A stretch of 64,000 nucleotides of DNA, from contig HG738137.1 in the NCBI GenBank assembly GCA_000499405.2, positions 28,145,756-28,209,755 of the forward strand. The letters are read 5' to 3'. Numbering within the stretch: position 1 is the first letter of the stretch; each line of letters opens with the position of its first letter. Shown one piece after another: positions 10,677 through 23,200 of this stretch. A model generated the notes under the pieces. That model was not told the DNA's origin, searched no databases, and saw only the letters and a program-made list of their open reading frames with translations. The stretch comes from Onchocerca volvulus. Lineage: Eukaryota > Nematoda > Chromadorea > Rhabditida > Onchocercidae. The translations under genes and the position numbers were made by a program.

Positions 10677-13600
10677 TATTCCACATTGATCGATGAACTA
10701 ATCAAATTAATCAATCTTCTCCTCCATTAAAGGATTTGCTTTGATGACAATTAAAGTTGTAGTATTCGTGAATTCATGCCGGAACGTTGCATTACGTTTT
10801 GAGTCAATATTTACATCTATAAACAATTTTTTTTTTTTAAATTGTTGCATTCCTAATATTTAGAAATAATTTTAGCGCGGATTTAAAATAATTTTACCAA
10901 ATTCTCCTAATTAGATTGCTGACTAATTTTGATATAACTACTAATAATTGTATAAGTTTCCAACTTTTGGAATTTTATATGGTCATGGGAATTTATCTCA
11001 AATTTCTGTCTTTTGGCATTGTTCTGATATAAGTAAAATTTGGAGTTTTTTTTTTTTTTTTAAATGTTTTCGCCTTTCTGCATAGTTGGAATAATATATT
11101 TGTTTGCTCAGGATGAAATGAATTAAATTTCTTCATAAAATAATGGATTTTCACTTTAATCCCATAAATATTCTTCAAAATATTTTTCAAATAAACCAGA
11201 TCTTATTGATATCAGATTAGATCAAAAAAAAAAAAAAAAAAATCAGATAATATATGATGGAAGTATATCAAATAAGCTTTGGTGTATTTGTTACAATAAT
11301 AGTTACATATAAATTTGCTTTTTTATGTAGATAAATACCCAATAATTTTGCAACTGAATAAAGGAAAGAAATTATAGTATAAGTAAGAGAACAGAATAAT
11401 TTCGAAAAAATTAAATGAAAATGCAACCAAATTTTATTTTTTATTGATAGATGGATACTATCTCTGTTTAAAGTGAAACAGCATCGAGCAAAAATTATTG
11501 TATTTGAAATGATTACAATGATTTTAAATTTTGGAATATAATTATATAAGTTGTGGAAATTTTGATTATTATGATGACAGGTTGAAATTATGATTACTAT
11601 GACCTTCATCCATCTATTTCTCGTTTATATATCATTAATATTAAATTATCGAATAAATTATTTAAAAAATCTATTTAAGGTATAATTTTCCTTTTTATTA
11701 ACGATTTTATTGCAAAAAATCCGAAAATATATTTATGCAGGTGATAAGTTGCATTTATTTATGTCATAATACTATTCCTCTAATTTTCTTATTAATTAAT
11801 ATTGATCAAGTTCAAATTTTGATTACTTTTGAATCTTTTAATGCCATAGTGATCATTCGCCGATAAATATAATCAGCAAATATCAAACGAAATTAGATTA
11901 GGAATCAGATAAAAGCCTTCTAATTAATCATTTAAAATTATTGACCTTGAAATATCGTCAGTAATTGCATTATTACCATAATTTCGGGGTCGGGATGAGA
12001 AGAAAGTTGTTAATTTGAGTAAAAAATAATTGAATTTATCGATATTCAATAATTCTTTTTTTTTTCTTTTTTTTTGATGACAAAATCTGTCTTCTCCCAT
12101 TTTCTATTCGTGAGTTTTTCCTTCCTCAGCTTTTCATTCGATCTATTTATTCCAATTAAACATTCATTTAAATTTCCCTATTTCAATTAAACATTGATCG
12201 AAATTTCTATTTTACTAATAATATTTTATTATACTAATGTTTCCGTGATTTTCAGTAATTTTTTTGCTTTACCGATTTCTCCCAAAAAACTAAAGTAATA
12301 TATATCATTTACTAAATTAAAATATTATTGTTGCCATTCTTCATTTTCATATATTTCATGTAATATTATAAAATGCCGTTATATTATTTTTGAAATATAA
12401 AAACTTGAAAATTACAAAAATATTGATTTTGAAAATGGCATTGAAATTGGAAGGAATTTTAAAGCAACCCATTGAAGATTCATGATATAATCGAGTGTTT
12501 ACACTTATCAACATTTGATGGATGAATGTAAACATGGCCTACTTGACAATCATCTTCCAATAAAGAAAAATGGAAAAGATATGACAGGTGTGATAAATGC
12601 AAATTACAATGCTTTGATTCTTCCAATGGCATCTGAATCCTTTTTCGTTTCTCACGTATCTTGCCGTCTTAAATATTTACCTAAATTCCATCTGTAATCT
12701 TTTATCAATCATCTGAAAATAAAATTAATTTGTAAATCAAGCAAATTTTTTTTGTATAACACTTATAAAAACTTGATTTAATAAACTGTTAACTGAAATT
12801 TTATTCAAATTTAAATTTAATTTCAATCAATAATTAAACTGCAGAATAATTGTATTTTATGTCATAAGAAATAAGCTGTTAATTAATTAATGTTGAATTC
12901 ATTACTATCATCTATAATGATAATTTTCTTCATACCCTTCGTTAAGTAAACTAAATTTTAATTAAAATGATCTTTTTTTTCCACCCTGAATTATCTCACC
13001 ATTTATTTCAAGAAAATTATTAGTAAGATTGAATAAATTAATGTAATTATGTCGATTTAATTAATTATTTGGCAGACAATTAAAACGATCGCTTTCCATT
13101 GTGGTAGAAAACCGGTTCTGAAAAGTACCTATTGTCACATGCTTGCAAGTACCATTTTAGAGTGACAATCGTTTACTTCATCTACTGGTTAGTCGATCGA
13201 AATATATGTCAATCAAGATTTTTCAATTTGTTGATACTAAATCGCAGATTCATTGATCTTTTTTTTCTTAAATTTAGACTTTCAACTTTTTGAAAATGAA
13301 GCTATGACGAAATTCACTTAAAATTATCATTTGAAACTTTTCTTTGGTCTAAGTTAATCTTAATTATTTGATCTTTTCCATCTGTTGATATAATTTAATC
13401 AAAATGCAAAATAATTACATTTTATATCGAAAAAGAAGCTTTGTTAAATTAATTAAGACTGGATTCATTACTATCATCCACAATGATAACTTCACCCATA
13501 AGTTTAATTTAAAATAAGTTAAATTCACGTCATCCACGTCATCCTACACGTATTTTTTGAGATGAATCGTGAAAAGAAACAAATTTTTCAAAATTTTTAT

Positions 13601-13691
13601 GATCATTTACAGAAAAACTCATGTGTCAGTTCTAAAAGTAGTATGTTCATCAAACATTAAAGTACGAATTTCAACACTGATTATTTCATCA
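10677..13691. other. Intergenic region without supported genes
   Basis: AT-rich, with poly(A)/(T) runs near 11047 and 11225. The ORFs at 11609-11268 (minus) and 12515-12697 (plus) have no splice partners, no recognisable motif and low-complexity composition, so I do not call them. One imperfect hairpin at 13111-13189 is listed separately. Confidence 0.6.
13111..13189 (+). ncRNA. Imperfect pre-miRNA-like hairpin
   Basis: Arms 13111-13138 and 13162-13189 pair: ATTGTCAC with GTGACAAT at the loop end and ACCGGT with ACTGGT (one G-T wobble) at the base, with a mismatched middle. The loop is 23 nt. CGATCG occurs on both outer flanks (about 13086 and 13194), which could extend the stem. Size and shape fit a miRNA precursor. 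I do not recognise a known mature sequence. The strand is undetermined. Confidence 0.3.
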
Positions 13692-16600
13692 ATGGCAACC
13701 ATGAGGTTAGCAAATTAGATATGTTTTTGATACCCAAATAATAATTAATAACAATTAATTTACTTCGAGTACTAATTTAACATGTTTGTAGTATGACGAA
13801 TTCCAATTTGTAGTATAACTAATTTTGTTTCTTACTGTAATACGGTCATTACGGCTGATGATATTTCTGGATCAAGCGATTTAATAACCTTATTAACTTT
13901 TTGCGTACGTTATCTCGTAACAATATTTCTTGCAAATTTTGGACATAACGGAAAAAATCTTCATCCGATTATTAGCCTCTTTACATTTCCGGATTTTTAG
14001 GAAATAGAATATTTTATTCAAAGTTTACGAAGATAATATTTGTTTGGAAGTTACAGTATAGATCTGTGATACGAATAAACAATCATTTCTTTTATTGAAA
14101 CTTAAAAGTTTTTATTTTATTTTTATTTTTTTTTTTGGAAAATTCATTAAATATTTTGCAGATATGAATGTGTATCAAATCCAGATTCATTAGCAAGTGT
14201 TGATCAGACAAATGTTTATAATGCGGAACAAATTGAGGATACAGCTCTAATTACTACTCATGATGATAATCTTGATCAAACTTTTACGGATGAAATAACC
14301 TGGCAGAATATCTTTCAAGATATACGACATTCGCAACGACAACAGCGATTTTGCATAGGTACGCTATAAGAAATATTCAATTTTTGTTTTTTTTTTGTCA
14401 ATTAATAATGTATAAATTGAACTTTTTTTCGTAAATTTTATAAATAATTTTCCGTTTTTTTGTAAATCTTTAACTTTTAGGTATTATTACCTCAATGGCT
14501 TGTATAATGTTGATTCTTTTGGTATCATTATTTTCGGGTTTTGGCAAAGTTCTTTTTGATGTAGTCGCATATAAGGAAAAATCACGTCACGGTAAAAAAG
14601 AAAAAAAATCAACTTTTTTGATTCAATAATTTATCACTATTAATTAATTGCTATCAAATTTTGAATATAATTTCTAAATGTTTGCGCTGATATGATTTTT
14701 TTAAGCTATCAAAAAAAAATGGATAAAGGTCATGGATTAATTGTTGCTAATTAATTGCTGATTATTTCAGAACTTTTATTTTTTCCAGGTCTCATGATGA
14801 TACCAAATATTCGGAAACGATCTCTTAATATTCTTTATTTTAATGCAAGAAATGGAACAGCAAATGAGCGATATGTAGAAGAAATTGATAATTATCTTAC
14901 AAGTGAGCTACTTATTATAGTAATAAAAAAAGAAAAAATTTAATAATGGAATATTATTCAAAAATTTTTTGTTCACGTTTATTATAACCATCTGAAATAC
15001 TTGAAAATCAATATTTGTCTATTTGCTTCTCAATGTCTTAGATGAATATTTCTTCTTTTTTATTAACAAAATTACAGTACAGCATTTATTCGTATTTACA
15101 TAAATAAAGCAATTTTCGACTTGAAAAAAAAAAGAATTTCGATTAATTTTCTTTCTATAAAATCCCTTGCAGAATACTAAAATCTTGAAAGTTTTTTTTT
15201 CTAAGTTTTTTATAGCCTAGTTATATAATTGAATTAATATTTAAATCGAAAATCAATCGACAATTCACGTGAAAAATACTTAAATCAATGAAATTAATCA
15301 ACAATTTACGATGCTCAGCAACGATTGTAAATAAAATTTGTCATATCATGGGGATGATTATCATTGATTATCAATAAAACATTAATGTCCTGGTGATGAC
15401 GATGATAAGTGATGTTTGTCTTATCTTGGGCATGCATCATTGGTTATCAATTAGTCACTAGCATCTGAAAGAGAAATGTTCAATATGTTAATTAACAAAC
15501 TGATCTACTTTACTTAACTGATGCTAATTACAACCAATTTGACTGTTCCAAATGATAAATTAATACTTTTATGATAATTGTTGGCATTTTTTTTGAAGAA
15601 TTTATTGAAAATATGTTGTAGAATATGCAAAAGATCAAGAAATGATGAAGGAATTTTTGAAAATTTGTACGGCACAAGAACGAAGCGATAATAAACACAA
15701 ATGCACAGTTAACATTCAACAACAATTTCAATCTGATTGTTCCAAGACAACTAATTATGGTTATGATTCCGGCAATCCATGCTTTTTGTTCATTTTTGAA
15801 AACGTTAGTAAGTTTCGCTTGAAGTAATATAAACAATTTTCTTATAATAGCAAAATAGTTGTAGTGATTATTTTCATTAAAAAGTTTGATTTGAACGAAA
15901 ATTTTTAGGTGATTTAAAAAAAAAATCAGAATATTTTCTCCCAAAAAAAGTTTTGAAAAATTCGAAATATTTTGATCTCATTTTGGCATAATTCTAATTC
16001 TTGTGGTGTTTTATCTATCGTATTATAGTTGTCGAAAATTTATTCTAACAATACTTAACATTTATCTTTCTTTGGCAAATATTAAATGAAAAGAATAACT
16101 TTCGGACTTTTTAAATTCTTTGTTTTAAATATATTTTAACGAGTAAAGGTATTTTTTTTTGTCATTTGTCAAATTTTAAGAAATTGACTGTCGATAGAAA
16201 GCATAAATATTTGAATATTTCTGAATATTTCTGAATTTCAATTCCTTCAGATTAGTTTAATTTATGGCCAAGAGTTAGACAGATGACATCTGAAGATTTT
16301 GTTTATTTTTCCATTAATCACTAATGCAATAATAAGAGATGGTAATGAATAATTTCTTCATAATTTTGTATTTATAGCGCTTAGGTTGGAAGCCTAACAT
16401 GAATAATGAAGTTGATTATCTACCTTTTTCTTGTCGCATGGTTAGTTTATTAATATATATTTTTTCATTTTATTTCATTTCGTTTTGATAAAATGTATTT
16501 ATTTATTTTAATTATTCACTTATTCATTTTTTTAAAGTAATTAAAGACAACAAAAATGTCAGGAAAAAAGTCTGATATCAGGAAACTTGAACTTGATCCA

Positions 16601-17550
16601 TTATTTTACAAATTTGATAATCAATGATATATCAGATAAATGCCAGCATAACATATTATCATTTAAAGTCTTTATTTGCGTTATTTATTCAAGCGTTTCT
16701 TTTTTAATATTAAAAGACCAAATTGATGCAAAAATTTGTTTAGAAATTCATTGCATGAATTCTATGAAATTTGCAATTCTCAAAATGTTGAACTTATCAT
16801 TCAATTATTTAGAATTATCTGAATTTTCACTTATTTTCAGGAATATCAATATTCAACAAATATTTACATGAACATTACCTATTATCCACCACTATCAACA
16901 CCTATAGGTAGTGGTGGATTTCAGATAAACTTGATACCAAATCAAAAAATTACCGATGAAAATGGTAATGAAATACGAGGAGAAGATGGAAATATACTCT
17001 ATACTTTGCCACCATTGGTATTTTTAGATACATATCATGTCAATAATATTTTTCATCGAATTTCATGAAAAAGAAATAAATTTAGAAAAAATAGGTTCTA
17101 TTTAAAAATGTTTAGAAGTTTTTCAATTCATTCCTAATAATAAATTAATAAGGGATGAAAAGAATTTAATTGAGAAATGCATTCCTTTTTTTTTTAATAA
17201 ATTCAATTTAATAAATGAAAATTTGCGTAAAGAAAGAGAAATAGCAGAAAGAGAAAGATGTTAATAATCCTTTTGGTAAGATTTAATTTAGATATTATCA
17301 ATAAAAGCAAGTTAGTTTGTCGAGTTTTTTTTTAAAAAAAGAAGTTGAAGAGGAATTTTAATTTATAATTTAGATAATGGCAAAAATGACATTCCGGAAT
17401 ATGTTAACACGAAATGAAAGTGATAATTTTGGACCATTCACTATAGATTGCCGAATAAAAGACAATGTAGCCGGTTATCAATTTGATAATATTCACAAAT
17501 TTAATGGTCAAACAGCTATTTCTTTTGATTTCCTTGCAGAGCTTTCATGA
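13692..17550 (+). CDS. Na+/K+-ATPase beta-subunit-like protein, 344 aa
   Basis: The beta subunit is the single-pass type II glycoprotein that folds and escorts the P-type Na+/K+ (or H+/K+) ATPase alpha chain. Exons: 13692-13705, 14162-14358, 14481-14591, 14789-14902, 15622-15803, 16378-16440, 16841-17017 and 17374-17550. They sum to 345 codons with consistent phases. The cytoplasmic tail is about 67 residues. The membrane helix runs from ~68 to 91 (IITSMACIMLILLVSLFSGF). The ectodomain keeps the six family cysteines at 161, 173, 185, 199, 225 and 312, matching the three disulphides. Family blocks: NYGYDSGNPCFLF, GWKPN, ITYYPPL and TIDCRIKDN near the C-terminus. N-glycosylation sequons include NIT at 238. 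The first exon (only MATMR) is the least certain. It fits phase, but another 5' exon is possible. It is a divergent family member and I cannot name which nkb paralogue it is. Confidence 0.87.
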
Positions 17551-17603
17551 ATCTCAAAATCATTTATCGTCAAAAATGAGGAGTAAAGTTAAATTCAGGC
17601 CCA

Positions 17604-17609
17604 AATAAA
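17604..17609 (+). terminator. Polyadenylation signal AATAAA
   Basis: An exact AATAAA lies 54 nt downstream of the TGA at 17548-17550 of the beta-subunit gene. The spacing suits a short nematode 3' UTR. Confidence 0.5.
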
Positions 17610-20246
17610 TTTACCAGGCTATTTTCTGTGATATTCCAATATTAAATCCTGTTCTAGGTCATTACTGAATTCATTTTGCCCATTACTTTTGACTTGAATC
17701 GACATTTTTTGAAAAGTGCATTTAAATTTAAATTGATCATATCATTTAATATCCTTATTTTGATTATGTAATTTAATAATGGTTTATCTATGTTCTGTAA
17801 TTTGAATTATTTTTACTATCCATTCTAATATGCTTTTAAATTCAATTCTGTACTTTAGCTAAATATATTGATCAAGAAATTGGAAAATTCTTTAATTTCT
17901 TCCAAAATTATTCCTCTAAAATAAAATAATTTTAATAATTTTTTTAGAATTAATTAATTATTTATTTATTTTATCCAGAAAATGCATCGTATTTTTTAGT
18001 TTATATTAAATTAAAGGTAAGATTCTCACTTAATCCAATTCTCTTACGTATACTGTAACCGTGTAAAGGAGAGATTCTTTTTTTTATTATTATTATTTAC
18101 CATTCAATTGATAATTGGTTTTATCACAACATAACAATGATAAATATGATAATAATTATTACATATAAAAATATTACATATTTCCGAGAAAAAAAAATTT
18201 AAATTTATGAACAAACATAATAATACAATGTGACATTTATTAAATATAAATTATTTAAAAGCAAAAATTTAAATTATTTAAAAAGAAAAAAAATCTCATT
18301 GCAGTATCATAAATGGCGAGATATTTTCTTATTTATTCATATCAATGAATTTTTTTTTTATAAAACTGCTTTAAAAAAGAATCAAAAAAAAAAAATCGAC
18401 AATACAAGATAAAGCTCGTATGAATTAAATCGAGATTATAAAAATTAAATCGAATTAAATCTTGCATTAAATATAAATTTTATTATGAGAGAATGATATA
18501 AGCATTTGTACCTTTTCAGCTAACCTAATTCATCAAAAAAAAAATCCATATTTCTGGATTGGTTTAAATTTTTTTAATCGATATAAATAACAATTCGAAT
18601 AAAAAGTTCATAAAAATCATAGCATTTTTAATAAAAAATCTACAAAAAATGAAATTGTATTGAAGCAATTTTCCAGTATAGTACCTAAATACTTAATCAC
18701 TAAATTCGAGTGAAAAAGTTATTGGTAAGAGTTGTTAAACTGAATGATTTTTTAGTCATCTTAAAATTCAAATCATGAAATGAATAATTCTAGGAAATTT
18801 TTGATATACATTTTTGATATCTTCCGCTATCTTTTCATACTGCATACTATCGGATAATTTCAAACAAATATTATTTTAAAATTCAATCTATATAACAAAC
18901 AAAGATCATGCAACATTTGTCTTTGTTTCAAAAATCCTAATGCAAATAAAAAAACCATCGTTTTTTTTTTTTTTTTAAATCAGAAAATTGATTATAACTC
19001 ACTTTTTAATTAATCAAACGTTGTGTCAAATATTGAATTTAAAGAAGAGCAATGAAAAAACTGAAAGAATGATAGAGATCGATCTTTTTGAACTATCAGA
19101 AAATATTATATACTTTTTATATTGTATACCAAAAAAAAACATTACCATAATTGCATACTTTGAACAGGCTATTAAGGTCGCAAAATATTGAGATCTAGAG
19201 CTATGCCTGAAAATTAATTTGATTTATAAGATGATAATAACATCTTCTCCTTATTAGCAAAACAGATTTGAAAAATATACTGAAGACATTTTCATATATT
19301 TGTGATATTTTTATTACCAATTTTAAAGCAAATTTTAGCATAACATTAAACATCTCTACCGTAACATTATTATTTCTCATACCATAGTCTGATCTATAAA
19401 GGCTATACTGTAACTTGCAAAAAAACTTCAAAAGAATTATAGCAAAAACATTAGATATCTCTACTATAACATCTACCTTTGCTATAATCTATAAAAGCTT
19501 TAAAGAATTTTAGCAAAAACATTAAATATCTTTAATATAATACTATTAATCATACTTAATCTACAAAAAGCATGTTGTAACCTACAAAAGAAATATTATA
19601 ATTATGAGCAATTTATCATATCTTATTTTCTATAATTGTTTTGAATGAATAAATTGTCCAAAAATAAAAGATAAATCTGAGGCAACGATGTTTTTATTTC
19701 GATGTTTTATTAACTAAAATCTATAGTAAAATATTCCAAAACCAACAAATGCAATAAATTAAAAAACCTGTTTAATTTAAAAAAATTTACCATTTCTTAC
19801 ATATTCGGGTAGAGTTTGATTTATTGAATTACTGTGATTGTTGTTATTGTTATTGTAGTTGTTGTTGTTGTTGGTGCCAACAGTTTTAATATCATCCATA
19901 TTTGTAAGCACCTAATGATAAAATTATCCAACGTCAAATTTTTGCAACAATTAAATTTTTTCATGTTAATTTTCATTTTCAGTTTTTTTCCGAAAAAAAA
20001 TTCTGAATTGATAAATGATTCTGCTATTATTGCTATAGTAATTTTTCATAAATATCATGACTGGGATTCATAAATCACGTTAATCATATTTCAGAACCAC
20101 AAATGTATCCTGTTTATAAAACTTTACAAAAAGATACTTATCTAAGTTTGCATAAGAATAAAGGAAAGAAACTTATCGAAGACTGAAGATAAGTTTCTTG
20201 AATAGAGTTTGGATGGTTTAAAAATAAAATTTGAATAATGAAGTAG
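17610..20246. other. Convergent intergenic region without supported genes
   Basis: Separates the 3' ends of the beta-subunit gene (plus) and the kinesin gene (minus). Only short low-complexity ORFs are present. It holds a degenerate ~90-110-bp tandem repeat (19325-19600) and a short GTT/GTTGTT microsatellite near 19840-19875. Confidence 0.6.
19325..19600. repeat. Three degenerate ~75-110-bp tandem units
   Basis: Units begin near 19325, 19436 and 19511. Each has TTAGCA (or TAGCAAAAACATTA), then ATATCTCTACTATAACAT or a variant, then ATAATCTATAAAAGC or a variant and TTGTAAC. Units differ by indels and substitutions, so this is an old array. Confidence 0.6.
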
Positions 20247-23200
20247 TTATGAAGAAAAACAAACTTTTTGCTCATCATCGATAGTTGCTGCAGAAGTATC
20301 ACTTTCGATCATGCAACCACTATCAGATGCAGAAGAATACATCATGCCATTGGTTGATAACGAATGAAGTTCGATATTCGGTAAACTATCTATGGAAGTG
20401 GATTGTTGTTCTCCGATTGTTGCTGTCGATAAAAATGGCGTATTTCCATTACCATCAACGTTTGTTGCTTGTAAACGGATCATCTCATGTAGATGACGTT
20501 GGAAATCATATGTATTTGTTCGCTTAAATTAAAAAAACTTGTCAAATTAAATAGATATCGCCATTTGAAAAATCGTGAAAAGATTTGATCTCATACGCTA
20601 AAACAATAAGAATGATTCTGTAGATTTAACGAAAATGTGGAAGGACAAATAAGATGATTAATTTGCATTGTTAATTTTTTGCCTCAAAAATATAAACATC
20701 TATATGTAAATTAATTTTGCAATAATTAATGAGAATTTTCACCAGACGTTGATCATAAGCGTTCGTAAGTGACGTATACATTGTTTCGAATATCGTTGAA
20801 GATTTGCTCATATTCTACAAAAAATTATAAAACAGATAATACAAATAATTGAATAATATAAATTTATTTCTTTGCAATCAAATTCAAATTGAATTTCAAT
20901 TTTTTTCAATTACCATACAATCAAAATTATCCGTGACAAAATAAATAGCAAAGTAATGCTTATAGTTTATAAAGCAACAACTACGAAGAAAAATTGTAAT
21001 GATAGGAAATCGTTTTTAAGCTTGAAGAAATATGATATTACAAAATTTTGATTAAAATAGAAAATTAGAAAGCAGGAAAAAATCTTTAAATAATCTTTTA
21101 TCAATACCATAAGACATTGTTGTTCCTCGTCAATTTCTGATAATTTTGAAGTTTCCGTAGCTGGACTAATTAGGCTAGTTGCTGAAAATAAAAAAAATCC
21201 TAAAATTCAAATATTCCAATTCATTCTAATATTTATTTCAAATATTTACAACAATTAAAATAAAATGCGGGGAATACAGGAAGAAATCGTACAACAACGG
21301 ATACACTTTCACCAATAGAGGTAAAAAATTATGTGAACGATTGATTTGAATATAGTGCAAGTGTGCGCACCCGTAAAAACTATAATATTATTCAGTCAGT
21401 TAATTAGTTCAGTTCTTATGAAATTAAAAATTTGACAGAAAATATGCAAAAAAAGCTATAGTATGAAAGTTGAAAAAGCTATTAGCTAAGACACCTAAGA
21501 TATCTTAGTATGCCACCATGATATCTTGAAAGATTTATAACATATTAATAGTATTATTCAATTCAAATGGATATAATGAAGCATCCAACGAATAATTGTG
21601 ATATTTCTAATAGTAATAAGAAATCATAATATTTATGATGAATGTCCGATGATTGATGCATTTATGATTCTATGGAAATTTTACTATTTTTGAGAATTAA
21701 TCAAACTTACTGTTAACTGATGATTGAACAGTCTCGTATGTTTCTACTGAATTTCTACCGAATTCTATTACTTTCAGATAAATTAGCATTATTTAAAATA
21801 TCTTTTTGGCAATATAAAAAGATTTGAAAAACATAAATCGATTTAGTTAGATTAATTTTATGACAAATGCATGCGATAGTATGACATAGATAATGATAAT
21901 TATTAAGGGTAAAATTATATGATAAAAAAGATTATTTTTCTTGGTGCATATCATGCATTAAGCTTCAAAATAAAGCAATAATTGCAAATTATTATTAGAT
22001 TTTTTTATAAGCTGCAATAAAAAATTGGTATTTTGATAGGTAAAGAGAAATACAATAAGTACTTAATTTCTTTTTATTGTGCAAAAAAAAAAAAAAAAAA
22101 AAAACTCATAAGCGAAGAAACAGTTAATTTTGCATAACATTTGCTATGTTAATTGCAGGATGCAAAATAAGATTGCAAAACAATAACTGCTGGTAATAAC
22201 ATTATTTTACAAATTAACTGGACCTGACAATCCATTTAGTATGCAATGAATAAAAAATATAAATGTTCGAAATCTTAAATTTCCGAAAGTTCTGTTCAAC
22301 TGCTTTGAAATTTTGATACATTTATTAGAGAATATCCAGTCAAATTGATCACTAAGCATTCTTTTCTTCATCGCTCGTAGATAAGAATACTGTTCGATTG
22401 AACTGCCGCATTGTTGCTAATATTATGTGGATTTGAACTCCGAACTTGAATTTGAACTTAATCTTGTCCTTTTAAATCCTTTCTAGGCTCCTCCCCTTAT
22501 CTGATATCATTGTTTCACCTTTTTATTTATGTGTGAATTGGAGCGTTTTGGCGGTAAATGTGTTTATCCCTTTAGCAGTAAACATGTTTATTCTTTTGGC
22601 GGGAAACATGTTTATCGTCCCTTTGAAACTATGTCGTACAACTTGATATTTAGCACGCCTCGGATGTAAATAGCGCCAAGACCTAATGATTGTCGTAGCA
22701 CTATTTACATTCGAGGCTCCACCTAAAACAGGTGACAGATGAAAAAAAAAAAAAAAAGGAGATATATCTTATGAAAATACACACCTATTCGAAGTGTGTC
22801 AAAATTTCAAAGCAATCGGTGAAGAACTTGTAGTATTATGTCGAAAGTAACAACGAACATTCACATTTTTATTTATATAGATTAGAAATTCCATATGCAA
22901 AATTAAGGTAACATGCATAAAAGTCACTGCTATCTCTACTTTATTATTGATAGTAAATGATATATCTTGTAAGATTTGTATTATTTGATATATTTCAAAA
23001 ATAAAATGGATTAGTAAAAGTAGCAAAAACTTCTTCGTCCTTAAATATATCTTTTAATATCCGTTCTCTCTTTCTTAAAAATTCTGATGAGCAGTGGCAT
23101 CTTAATATAAAAATTAAGTTACGAACAAAAAACAACGTTCACAACAAGTACCACATACGTTTGCCAGAACATAGCGATCTCAGATTAAGAGATGTTGGGC

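Noticed and set aside
10755..10785. CGTGAATTCATGC resembling the reverse complement of part of miR-228
   Set aside because: Only the 3' part of that miRNA matches. The seed is absent and no hairpin forms around it.
12515..12697. 60-codon plus-strand ORF between genes
   Set aside because: Isolated, no splice context, no similarity to anything I know.
15528..15944. 138-codon minus-strand ORF
   Set aside because: Antisense to the fifth exon of the ATPase beta-subunit gene. Its hydrophobic character is the mirror of that coding sequence and AT-rich introns.
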